Assembly: GCF_004403065.1 (NCBI RefSeq) | Contig: NZ_SOHA01000005.1 | Coordinates: 104,351 to 168,350, forward strand | Direction: 5' to 3' | DNA: 64,000 nucleotides | Source of the DNA: Cryobacterium cryoconiti | Lineage (GTDB): Bacteria; Actinomycetota; Actinomycetes; Actinomycetales; Microbacteriaceae | In this document: piece by piece, positions 23,922 to 31,976 of the stretch | Position numbering within the stretch: the first letter of the stretch is position 1 | Layout of the letters: the number at the start of each line of letters is the position of its first letter | Notes under the pieces: model-generated | Told to the model about the DNA's origin: nothing | What the model saw: the letters and a program-made list of their open reading frames with translations, nothing else | Databases searched by the model: none | Translations under genes and position numbers: made by a program

Positions 23922-24817
23922 GCGGGCACGGCCGTGGCCGCCCGCGGGGACGGGGGCTGGAGGAGGAGCACGTCGAGCACGTCGACGAGCGGTGGATGGC
24001 GTCCTACATGGACATGGTCACCGTGCTGATGTGCATGTTCATCGTCCTGTTCGCGATGTCCTCCGTCGACCAGGAGAAGTTCCTGCAACTGAAGAACTCC
24101 CTCGCGACGGGTTTCGGCGTCACGGATGTCGGCAAGATCGACACGGCCAAGGGTGTCGTCGTCACCGCGGACAAGGTCGCCCAGTCCGAGATGACCGGGT
24201 TCACCGACATCCAGGTCGCCGCCGCGGAGGTCAAGGACCTCACCGCGGTGAAGGATGCCCTGCAGGCCGCGGTGGATGCCAAGGGCGTGGCCCAGCAGGT
24301 GCAGTTCACGATCGACGAGCGCGGCCTGATCATCGGGCTGATCGGCTCCGAGGCCTTCTTCGAACCCAACCTCGCCAATCTGAGCAGCCAGGCCGTGCAG
24401 GTCCTGGATGCCGTCGCCCCGATCCTGTCCGGCAACACCCGGGAGATCAAGGTGGAGGGCCACGCCGACCGGCACGGCGTGACCACGAATTACCCCACCG
24501 ACTGGGAGCTGTCCTCGGGCCGGGCAACGGCGGTGCTCCGCCGGCTGGTCGAGTCCGGCGGCGTGGGACAGGAACGCGTCTCGGCGGTCGGCTACGGTTC
24601 GGCCCGACCCGTGGCCGAGGGTGCCGATCTGGCGGCGCAGGCGCAGAACCGACGGGTCGACGTCGTGCTCCTCTCCAGCCAGCCGGAAGCGGTGCGCCAG
24701 CTGATTCCCGACATCGTCGCGGGGGTGACGCCCGTCAGCCCGGAGCCGGCGGTGAAGGCCCAGACCGCGGAGTCTCCCGTGACCGCCGTGGTCAAAGAGG
24801 AAAAGAAAGGTCACTGA
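23918..24817 (+). CDS. motB: Flagellar motor stator protein MotB
   Basis: MotB anchors the stator to peptidoglycan and carries the proton-accepting aspartate. In this 299-residue protein the aspartate is in the single membrane helix (SYMDMVTVLMCMFIVLFAMS, Asp32, the same number as in E. coli). The OmpA-like peptidoglycan-binding domain is in the C-terminal half (IKVEGHADRHG, LSSGRATAVLRRLVESGGV, SAVGYGSARPVAE). Residues around Asp suggest proton rather than sodium coupling, but that is inference. The next gene in many operons, fliL, is absent; a promoter takes its place. Confidence 0.94.
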   Translation: MSGHGRGRPRGRGLEEEHVEHVDERWMASYMDMVTVLMCMFIVLFAMSSVDQEKFLQLKNSLATGFGVTDVGKIDTAKGVVVTADKVAQSEMTGFTDIQVAAAEVKDLTAVKDALQAAVDAKGVAQQVQFTIDERGLIIGLIGSEAFFEPNLANLSSQAVQVLDAVAPILSGNTREIKVEGHADRHGVTTNYPTDWELSSGRATAVLRRLVESGGVGQERVSAVGYGSARPVAEGADLAAQAQNRRVDVVLLSSQPEAVRQLIPDIVAGVTPVSPEPAVKAQTAESPVTAVVKEEKKGH

Positions 24818-24821
24818 GCTG

Positions 24822-24849
24822 CTAACCATCGGCTCGCTCTGACCGATAG
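24822..24849 (+). promoter_or_regulatory. Sigma-28 promoter of the fliM-csrA operon
   Basis: CTAAC (24822-24826), 15-nt spacer, ACCGATAG (24842-24849). It begins 4 bp after the motB stop. With a start site about 7 nt after the -10, transcription would begin at 24855-24858, at or next to the GTG taken as the fliM start. Confidence 0.82.
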
Positions 24850-24857
24850 TCCTCACC

Positions 24858-25766
24858 GTGACGGTCCAGGAACAAGCAGTGATTGGTGTGCCCGCTTCGG
24901 CGGAGCGCACGGTCGAGGTGTACGACTTTCGTCGCCCGACAACGCTCGCGCGCGAGCACTCCCGGGTGCTCGAGCTTGCCTTCGAAACCTTCGCCCGTCA
25001 GTGGGGCACTCAGCTCACCGCCAAGGTGCGGGTCATGTCGCAGGTGAAATGCGATCACGTGATCATGCGAACCTACGACGAGTACGCATCCTCGCTGCCG
25101 GCCACGACCGCCATGGTGCTGTGCCCCGTGGGCGGCATCACGGCCAAAGCCGTCGTGCAGTTCCCCACCTCCGCGGCCCTGTCCTGGGTCAGCCACATGC
25201 TGGGCGGCACCGCCGGCACCACGTTACCGGAGCGTGCCTTCACCCAGATCGAACTCGCTCTCGTGCGTCGCCTGATGGATGACGCCCTCGAGGACCTGCG
25301 CTACTCGCTCGGTTCCCTGTTGGTTCATTCCATTGCCGTCGGCGCGATCCAGTACAACTCGCAGTTCGCCCAGGCCGCGGCCACCGCCGACCTGATGATC
25401 GTCGCCAGCTTCATCCTGCGTATCGGTGAGGGCACCGCCGCCGCCACCGTCGCTCTCCCGGCGGAGGCGCTCCTGCCGCAGCTGGTCGAGGCCGTTCCGC
25501 CGACCGGGAGCGCCGATTCTGCCGACCTGCTGCGCGCCCAGCTGTCCCAGGTGCCGGTGGACGTGTCCGTTCGCCTGACGCCGGCACTCGTGCTGCCCAG
25601 CGTCGTGCTGGGTCTGGCCGTCGGCGACGTTCTGCCCCTGCCGCACCCTCAGCACCGGCCTCTCGACGTGGTGGTCGACGGCCACACTCTCGCTCGGGCC
25701 GCCGTCGGTTCCAACGGCTCCCGCCTGGCCTGCATCGTCACCGACACCGAGGAGTCCTCCCCATGA
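24858..25766 (+). CDS. fliM: Flagellar motor switch protein FliM
   Basis: FliM is the middle C-ring protein. The 302-residue product contains the CheC-like middle domain (RTYDEYASSLPATTAMVLCP, ALVRRLMDDALEDL) and the C-terminal SpoA-like domain (VDVSVRLTPALVLPSVVLGL). The N-terminal EIDALL-type motif that binds phospho-CheY is not present: the protein begins TVQEQAVIGVPASAERTVEV. GTG 24858 would give a leaderless or nearly leaderless message from the adjacent promoter. GTG 24879, with AGGA upstream, is an alternative start. Overlaps fliN by 4 bp. Confidence 0.9.
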   Translation: MTVQEQAVIGVPASAERTVEVYDFRRPTTLAREHSRVLELAFETFARQWGTQLTAKVRVMSQVKCDHVIMRTYDEYASSLPATTAMVLCPVGGITAKAVVQFPTSAALSWVSHMLGGTAGTTLPERAFTQIELALVRRLMDDALEDLRYSLGSLLVHSIAVGAIQYNSQFAQAAATADLMIVASFILRIGEGTAAATVALPAEALLPQLVEAVPPTGSADSADLLRAQLSQVPVDVSVRLTPALVLPSVVLGLAVGDVLPLPHPQHRPLDVVVDGHTLARAAVGSNGSRLACIVTDTEESSP

Positions 25767-26467
25767 TCACCACCCCCACCGCCGCGCAGACCGCCGCCGT
25801 CGAGGCCCTGCTGGATCTTCTCCCCACCACGACCCGCCTCCGCGCGCAGGTCTGCTCCGGGGCCGCCCTCGCCGGTCGGGTCGGGGATGCCGCGCTGGCG
25901 TCCTTCGTGGGGGTCTCCTCCGCCGATCTGGCCCTGGTGCTCGCCGACCCGGCTTCACTGGATTCCGCCTCCGGCACTGATTCCGCCCTCGTCTCCCGCC
26001 AGGATGTGCTGCGCCCCGCCCTGGAGAGCGCCGCGAGCGTGTTCGGCGTCGGGGTCCTCGGGGAGACGCGGTCGGGCGATGCCACGGCCCTGTTCGCGGA
26101 TGACGCCACCAGCGTTTTCGAGCTGACCGGTGACGGACACGTCACGGGCTGGTTCGCCGTGCGGCTGCGCGACAACGGCGTGTCTGCCGGCGCGCCGCGC
26201 TCTCCGCAGTCCGTGGCCGGCAAACTCGGACGGATCAACAGCGTGCAGATGGCCCTGACCGTGGAGATCGGGCGCACCCGGATGTCCGTGCGCGACGTGC
26301 TCACCCTCGAACCGGGTGCCGTCATCGAACTCGACCGTTCCGCCGGGGCTCCCGCCGATGTGCTGCTGAACGGCCGGCTGATCGCGCACGGCGAGATCGT
26401 CGTGGTGGACCAGGACTACGGGGTGCGGATCACCCAGATCCTCGACGTGGCCGAGAGCCTGACCTAG
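25763..26467 (+). CDS. fliN: Flagellar motor switch protein FliN with a long N-terminal domain
   Basis: FliN forms the bottom of the C ring. The conserved SpoA domain is in the last 80 residues (VQMALTVEIGRTRMSVRDVL, LNGRLIAHGEIVVVDQDYGV, RITQILDV). The first 150 residues form an additional domain without an obvious phosphatase motif. The 234-residue protein is therefore larger than a minimal FliN (about 100-140) but lacks visible CheC/FliY active-site repeats. Its neighbours are fliM and fliO. Confidence 0.88.
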   Translation: MITTPTAAQTAAVEALLDLLPTTTRLRAQVCSGAALAGRVGDAALASFVGVSSADLALVLADPASLDSASGTDSALVSRQDVLRPALESAASVFGVGVLGETRSGDATALFADDATSVFELTGDGHVTGWFAVRLRDNGVSAGAPRSPQSVAGKLGRINSVQMALTVEIGRTRMSVRDVLTLEPGAVIELDRSAGAPADVLLNGRLIAHGEIVVVDQDYGVRITQILDVAESLT

Positions 26468-26929
26468 GTGGACACCGTCCTCGTCGCGCTCCGGGTGGCG
26501 CTGTCCCTGGCCGCCGTGCTGGGGCTGCTCTGGGTGCTGCAGCGCAAGCTGACGAAGGGCTCCCTCGGCGCGCGCACCCCGAACCTGGTCACCGTGGTGG
26601 GCCGGCAGGGTGTGGGTCAGAAGGCATCCGTCGTCGTCGTCGACATCGACGGCCGGCGCTTCGTGCTCGGCGTGACCGAGCAGTCCGTCAGCGTTCTGCA
26701 CGGTGGCGACGCACCCACGGATGCAGCGGCCCCGCACGCCGGGGACGACTTCGCCCGCGAGCTCGACGAGGCCGTGCACGCCGATTCCGGCACCGGCGGC
26801 GAGGTGCTCACGCCGCCCCTCATCCTCCGGCCGCGGCGGGACCGGACCACGTCGGGCCGGATCGGCGGGTCGATCCTCTCGCCCGCCACCTGGCAGCAGA
26901 CCGCCGCCGCACTGCGGCAGGGCCGGTGA
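26468..26929 (+). CDS. fliO: Flagellar biosynthesis protein FliO
   Basis: FliO is a small membrane protein that assists assembly of the FliP ring of the export gate. The 153-residue protein has one N-terminal membrane helix (about residues 4-22, VALRVALSLAAVLGLLWVLQ). A short beta domain follows (VVVVDIDGRRFVLGVTEQSV), then a disordered tail. Starts with GTG directly after the fliN stop and overlaps fliP by 4 bp. Confidence 0.86.
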   Translation: MDTVLVALRVALSLAAVLGLLWVLQRKLTKGSLGARTPNLVTVVGRQGVGQKASVVVVDIDGRRFVLGVTEQSVSVLHGGDAPTDAAAPHAGDDFARELDEAVHADSGTGGEVLTPPLILRPRRDRTTSGRIGGSILSPATWQQTAAALRQGR

Positions 26930-27786
26930 CCACGTCGGCCGTGCGCCCGGCCGTGCGCCCGGATCGGCGGCGAGAGCTGGCCCGGTACCTGGTGATGGCG
27001 GCCCTCGTGCTGGTGATCGTCATCGCCGTCCTGATGCTGGTGGCGCCTGCCGGCCATGCCGCACCGACCGATCCGGTCGGTCCGACCGACCCGGTCACGC
27101 CGACGGATCCGGGCGGCGGCGGGCTCAACGTGCAGATCAACGGCCCGAACGGCGAGCCGTCCTCGGCGATCGTGACCCTGATCGGGATCACCCTGCTCTC
27201 GGTGGCGCCGGCCCTGCTGCTCATGATGACGAGCTTCACGAAGATCTTCGTCGTTCTCGCGATGACCCGGAACGCGCTCGCACTGCCGTCGATCCCGCCG
27301 AACCAGGTTCTGGCCGGGCTGGCCCTGTTCCTGTCGCTGTTCATCATGGCGCCCATCCTGACCGAGATCAACGACGGCGCCCTGCAGCCGTACCTGAACG
27401 GCACGATGAACTTCGACGACGCGGTCACGCTCGGCTCCGCGCCGCTCCGCACCTTCATGCTCGCGCACACCCGGGAGGAGGACCTGGCCCTGATGACCCG
27501 GGCCGCGGACCAGGCGAACCCGGAAACCCGTGACGCGGTGTCGCTGCTCACCCTGATCCCCGCGTTCATGATCTCCGAGCTTCGCGCCGCGTTCATCATC
27601 GGCTTCGTGATCTTCGTGCCGTTCCTCGTGATCGACCTCGTCGTGTCCGCGGCCCTGATGTCGATGGGCATGATGATGCTTCCGCCGGTGATGATCTCGC
27701 TGCCGTTCAAAATCCTCCTGTTCGTGCTCGTCGACGGCTGGGGTCTGATCATCACGACCCTCGTCTCCAGTTACCGGGGTGGCTGA
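26926..27786 (+). CDS. fliP: Flagellar export gate protein FliP
   Basis: FliP is the pentameric core of the flagellar type III export gate. The 286-residue protein has an N-terminal signal/membrane segment, then the conserved block LLMMTSFTKIFVVLAMTRNA and the C-terminal membrane helices (FIIGFVIFVPFLVIDLVVSA). GTG 26926 lies in the fliO stop. A Pro/Thr/Asp-rich spacer (GPTDPVTPTDPGG) follows the signal region. Shares its last base with fliQ. Confidence 0.95.
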   Translation: MTTSAVRPAVRPDRRRELARYLVMAALVLVIVIAVLMLVAPAGHAAPTDPVGPTDPVTPTDPGGGGLNVQINGPNGEPSSAIVTLIGITLLSVAPALLLMMTSFTKIFVVLAMTRNALALPSIPPNQVLAGLALFLSLFIMAPILTEINDGALQPYLNGTMNFDDAVTLGSAPLRTFMLAHTREEDLALMTRAADQANPETRDAVSLLTLIPAFMISELRAAFIIGFVIFVPFLVIDLVVSAALMSMGMMMLPPVMISLPFKILLFVLVDGWGLIITTLVSSYRGG

Positions 27787-28061
27787 TGGATACCAACGCC
27801 GTCCTCGACATCGGGCTGCAGGGCATCCTGATCGCCGGCAAACTTTCCGCACCCATCCTGATCACGGCCCTGGTCGTCGGTTTCGCGATCTCCCTGCTGC
27901 AGTCGATCACCCAGATCCAGGAGGTCACGCTGTCGTTCGTGCCCAAGGCGATCGCCGTGGCCGTGGCCATGATCATCTCCGGACACTGGATGATCTCCGA
28001 GATGGTCTCCTTCACGCACATGCTGTTCGACAAGATCCCCGGCCTCATCGGCGGCGGCTGA
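27786..28061 (+). CDS. fliQ: Flagellar export gate protein FliQ
   Basis: FliQ is the 91-residue two-helix subunit of the export gate. The family pattern is clear: MDTNAVLDIGLQGILIAGKL, PILITALVVGFAISLLQSIT, QIQEVTLSFVPKAIA. The length is exactly typical. One-base overlap with fliP and 1-bp gap to fliR. Confidence 0.95.
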   Translation: MDTNAVLDIGLQGILIAGKLSAPILITALVVGFAISLLQSITQIQEVTLSFVPKAIAVAVAMIISGHWMISEMVSFTHMLFDKIPGLIGGG

Positions 28062-28062
28062 C

Positions 28063-28821
28063 ATGAATATCACCCTCGATTTCGCCTGGATCGAAGCAAC
28101 AATGCTGGCCGGCGTGCGCATGGTGGCGTTCCTTGTCGTGGCGCCGCCGTTCTCCTACAACGCGTTCCCGCTGCGGATCAAGGGCATGCTCGCCCTCGGC
28201 CTGGCCCTCGCGGTCTCCCCGCGGGTCACGCCCGGCTACCTCTCGCCCGACACGGGCGGCTTCATCACGGCCCTGATCCTCGAGATCGTGGTCGGCGGGT
28301 TGCTGGGTTTCCTGGTGCTCGTGGTGTTCTCCGCCATCCAGTCCGCCGGCAACCTGATCGACATGTTCGGCGGCTTCCAGCTCGCCCAGGGCTTCGACCC
28401 GCAGGCCATGGTCAACGGCGCCCAGTTCACCCGGCTCTACCAGATGACCGCGCTGGCCCTCCTGTTCGCCTCCGGCGGCTACCAGCTGATCATCGGCGGC
28501 GTGACGCGCACATTCTCGGCCCTGCCGATCGGCGGGGGGATCGATCTCGCCATACCGATGCAGACCGTCACGGCGGCGGTCGGCCAGATGCTGCTCGCAG
28601 CTGTGCAGATCGCCGGCCCACTGATCGTCGTGTTGTTCCTCGCCGACGCGGGCCTCGGCCTCCTCACCCGGGTGGCCCCGGCCCTGAACGCCTTCGCGCT
28701 CGGCTTCCCGCTCAAGATCCTGATCACCTTCACGCTCGGCGCCGCCGGCTTCGTGGCGCTGCCGCGCATCGTCGCGTCACTGACCGATGACGCCGTCGCC
28801 ACCATGCTGGGGGTGAAATAG
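28063..28821 (+). CDS. fliR: Flagellar export gate protein FliR
   Basis: FliR is the single-copy subunit completing the FliPQR gate. The 252-residue protein has multiple membrane segments and the conserved PFSYNAFPLRIKGMLALGLA and FGGFQLAQGFDPQ motifs. It also has the C-terminal NAFALGFPLKILITFTLG. Directly followed by flhB without any gap. Confidence 0.95.
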   Translation: MNITLDFAWIEATMLAGVRMVAFLVVAPPFSYNAFPLRIKGMLALGLALAVSPRVTPGYLSPDTGGFITALILEIVVGGLLGFLVLVVFSAIQSAGNLIDMFGGFQLAQGFDPQAMVNGAQFTRLYQMTALALLFASGGYQLIIGGVTRTFSALPIGGGIDLAIPMQTVTAAVGQMLLAAVQIAGPLIVVLFLADAGLGLLTRVAPALNAFALGFPLKILITFTLGAAGFVALPRIVASLTDDAVATMLGVK

Positions 28822-29928
28822 GTGTCCGACTCCGGTGAGAAGACCGAACAGGCGACCGATAAACGGATGCGCGAGGTGCGGTCCAAGGGCCAGCTCTCCA
28901 AGTCCCAGGACCTGACGGCGTGGATCGGCATCGGCGCCGCCGCCGCGATGACCCCGGTCACGATCGGCCTGGCCGCGAAGGCCGGAACCGACCAGATGAT
29001 CAGCATCCGTTCACTGGTCGCCAACCCGCAGCCGGACCTGGCCGTGCAGATGCTGGTGGACTCACTGGCCTCGATGGGTGCCATCCTGACCCCCATGCTC
29101 GCCACCGTCTTCGTCGTTGTTCTGGTGGGCGCCGTCGTGCAGGGCGGGGTTCACTTCAAGAAGGTCGCCGGCAAATACGATCAGTTCAACCTCGTGACCG
29201 GTCTCGGCCGCACCTTCGGCGGCCAGGCCGTGTGGCAGGGCGTCAAGGCCCTGCTCAAGACCATCGCCGTGGGGCTCGTTCTGGTGCTCGTGGTGCAGGG
29301 GCTCACGCCCCTGCTGATGACGGCCGGGGGACTGCCCGTCTCCGTGCTGATCGGTGCGGCCAGCGGAGGGGCGACCGCCCTCGTGCAGTCGGCGGTGATC
29401 GCCGGACTGGTGCTCGCCGCCGCAGACGTGTTCGTGGTGATGCGGCGCAACCGCAAGCGCACGCGCATGACGAAGAAGGAAGTCACCGACGAGAACAAGA
29501 GTTCCGAGGGCGACCCGATGGTGAAGCAGCAGCGCCGGGCCCGGCAGCTCGCGATGAGCCGCAACCGGATGATCGCCGCCGTCGCCACCGCCGACGTGGT
29601 CATGGTCAACCCCACGCACTTCGCCGTCGCGCTGCGCTACGAGCCGGGCAAGTCCGCACCGCGGGTGGTGGCCACGGGGGCCGGCGTGATCGCGGCGCGC
29701 ATCCGGGAGCAGGCCGAGACCGATCGGGTGCCGATCGTGCGCGACATTCCGCTCACCCGTGCCCTGCACAGCGCCTGCAAGCTGGGCGACGAGATCCCGG
29801 TCGAGCTGTACAACGCCGTGGCCCAGGTGCTCGCCTTCGTGCTCGCCCTGAAGACCCGCGGCTCCGGTGCCGGCTCGGGTGTGCACATCATGAACGATCG
29901 CGTCCTGACGGCCGGAGGCCACCGATGA
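28822..29928 (+). CDS. flhB: Flagellar export switch protein FlhB
   Basis: FlhB switches export from rod/hook to filament substrates. The 368-residue protein begins SGEKTEQATDKRMREVRSKG, a typical FlhB start. It has four membrane helices, and the cytoplasmic domain carries the self-cleavage site NPTH (Asn263-His266) in VVMVNPTHFAVALRYE. GTG start immediately after the fliR stop. Overlaps flhA by 4 bp. Confidence 0.96.
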   Translation: MSDSGEKTEQATDKRMREVRSKGQLSKSQDLTAWIGIGAAAAMTPVTIGLAAKAGTDQMISIRSLVANPQPDLAVQMLVDSLASMGAILTPMLATVFVVVLVGAVVQGGVHFKKVAGKYDQFNLVTGLGRTFGGQAVWQGVKALLKTIAVGLVLVLVVQGLTPLLMTAGGLPVSVLIGAASGGATALVQSAVIAGLVLAAADVFVVMRRNRKRTRMTKKEVTDENKSSEGDPMVKQQRRARQLAMSRNRMIAAVATADVVMVNPTHFAVALRYEPGKSAPRVVATGAGVIAARIREQAETDRVPIVRDIPLTRALHSACKLGDEIPVELYNAVAQVLAFVLALKTRGSGAGSGVHIMNDRVLTAGGHR

Positions 29929-31976
29929 ACAGCAATCTCGCCAAACTCGCGGTGCCGGTCGGAGTGGTCGGCATCATCCTGCTGCTCGTCGTGCCGGTGC
30001 CCGCCGTGATGCTCGATGTGCTGATCATCGTGAACATCCTTTTGGCGCTGGTCACGCTGCTGACCACGATGTTCGTCAAGAAGCCCCTCGACTTCTCGGT
30101 GTTCCCGTCGCTGCTGCTCGTCGCCACCCTGTTCCGGCTGGGCCTGAACGTCGCGTCGACCCGGCTCGTGCTGGGCGAGGGCTATGCCGGGCAGGTGATC
30201 GCCGCGTTCGGCCACGTGGCCGTCGGTGGGTCGATCATCATCGGCGCCGTCATCTTCCTGATCCTGGTCGTGATCCAGTTCGTGGTGGTCACCAAGGGTG
30301 CCGAGCGTGTCGCCGAGGTCGGCGCGCGGTTCACCCTGGATGCCATGCCCGGCAAGCAGATGGCGATCGACGCCGACCTGAACGCCGGCCTGATCACCGA
30401 TGTGCAGGCCAGGGAGCGCCGTGCGGAGGTGTCCGCGGAGGCGGACTTCTACGGTGCCATGGACGGCGCGTCGAAGTTCGTCAAGGGTGACGCGATCGCC
30501 GGGATCATCATCATCATCATCAACCTGATCGGCGGTATCGCGATCGGCATGATTCAGCGCGGGCTGTCGGTCTCCGAGGCCATGACCACCTACTCGCTGC
30601 TGACCATCGGCGACGGCCTCGTGACGCAGATCCCGGCCCTGCTGATGGCGGTCTCAACGGGCATGATCGTGACCCGTTCCAACGCGGAGTCCGACATCGG
30701 TGCGGCCGCGTCCGGCCAGCTCACCCAGTCCCGCATGGCCCTGACCATCGCCGGCAGTGCCGCCCTCCTGATGGCGCTGATCCCGGGTATGCCGATCCTG
30801 CCGTTCGTGGTGATCGGGCTGGGCCTGATCCTCTTCGCCCGCCGGATCAAGGCGGGGGAGACCCGGGACCAGGCCGGTCGGGATGCCGGCGTCGCCGCCG
30901 AGGCGATGGCACCCCGCTCCGATACCCCGGAAGACCTGATCGAGACCATGCGGGTGCACGCGCTGGAGATCCTTCTCGCTCCCGACCTCGTGGATCTCGT
31001 CTCCGGGGCGCAGGACGACCTCCTGGCCCGCGTGCGCGCCCTGCGTCGCAAGGTGGCCGTGGACCTCGGTGTGGTCGTTCCGCCCGTGCGCACCCGGGAC
31101 AGCGTCGACCTGCCCTCGTCGACGTATTCGATCCGGATCGCCGGGGTGGAGGCCGGCCGCGGGATGGCGCCGTCCGGCAAGGTGCTCGCGCTCGGTGACG
31201 CGCTCGATTCGCTGCCGGGTCAGGCCACGGTGGAGCCCGTGTTCGGCCTCGTCGGCAAATGGGTGCCGAGCGAGATGCGGCACAGCGCGGAGATGACCGG
31301 GGCCACGGTCATCGACCGGGTTTCCGTTCTGGTCACCCACCTGTCCTCGATCATCACCGGAAATGCGGCGCGGCTGCTCACCCGCGAGGATGTGCGCGTG
31401 CTCACCGACGGCGTGCGGCTGGTCAACCCGTCGGCCGTCGAGGACCTCATCCCCGGACTGCTGTCCCTCGCCGAGGTGCAGCGCGTGCTGCAGGGTCTGC
31501 TGGTGGAGATGATCCCGATCAACGACCTGCCCCGCATCTACGAGTCGCTCTCGCTGCGGGCGAAGGTGTCCAACGACCCGGAGGGACTGATCGAGGCGGC
31601 CCGTCAGGCTCTGGGTCCGGCCCTCACCGCCCAGTACCTCGATGAGGGGCTGCTCCGGGTCATCATGATCGAGCCCGGCCTCGAGCAGTCCATGCTCGAG
31701 GGGATGCGTCCTTCCGACCAGGGCACGCAGATCATGCTGGATCCGAATCGGGTCGAGGCCATCCTGGGTTCGCTCAAGGAGGCTCTCGCGAACGTCGAGG
31801 CGGCCGGGTTGAGCGCGGTGCTGGTCTGCGCGCCGGCACTTCGCCCTGCCGTCCGCCGCCTGGTCTCCGCGCAGTCCGGCGGCATCGCCGTGTTGTCCTA
31901 TCAGGAGGTCACGTCCGCGAACGTGGCCATCGAGACGGTGGGGGTGGTGCGTGGAACCGAATCGATTTCTGCTTGA
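29925..31976 (+). CDS. flhA: Flagellar export gate protein FlhA
   Basis: FlhA is the nonameric energy-coupling and substrate-docking protein of the export gate. The 683-residue protein has about eight N-terminal membrane helices (to about residue 310) with the family motif DFSVFPSLLLVATLFRLGLN, and MPGKQMAIDADLNAGLI in the loop. The C-terminal cytoplasmic domain holds VEMIPINDLPRIYESLSL. ATG 29925 overlaps the flhB stop. A much longer open extension upstream is only base-composition noise. Confidence 0.97.
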   Translation: MNSNLAKLAVPVGVVGIILLLVVPVPAVMLDVLIIVNILLALVTLLTTMFVKKPLDFSVFPSLLLVATLFRLGLNVASTRLVLGEGYAGQVIAAFGHVAVGGSIIIGAVIFLILVVIQFVVVTKGAERVAEVGARFTLDAMPGKQMAIDADLNAGLITDVQARERRAEVSAEADFYGAMDGASKFVKGDAIAGIIIIIINLIGGIAIGMIQRGLSVSEAMTTYSLLTIGDGLVTQIPALLMAVSTGMIVTRSNAESDIGAAASGQLTQSRMALTIAGSAALLMALIPGMPILPFVVIGLGLILFARRIKAGETRDQAGRDAGVAAEAMAPRSDTPEDLIETMRVHALEILLAPDLVDLVSGAQDDLLARVRALRRKVAVDLGVVVPPVRTRDSVDLPSSTYSIRIAGVEAGRGMAPSGKVLALGDALDSLPGQATVEPVFGLVGKWVPSEMRHSAEMTGATVIDRVSVLVTHLSSIITGNAARLLTREDVRVLTDGVRLVNPSAVEDLIPGLLSLAEVQRVLQGLLVEMIPINDLPRIYESLSLRAKVSNDPEGLIEAARQALGPALTAQYLDEGLLRVIMIEPGLEQSMLEGMRPSDQGTQIMLDPNRVEAILGSLKEALANVEAAGLSAVLVCAPALRPAVRRLVSAQSGGIAVLSYQEVTSANVAIETVGVVRGTESISA

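Noticed and set aside
28920..29924. A long N-terminal extension of flhA (in-frame open sequence through flhB)
   Set aside because: FlhA homology begins exactly at ATG 29925, overlapping the flhB stop. The upstream translation is Arg/Gly-rich noise in the wrong frame of flhB.
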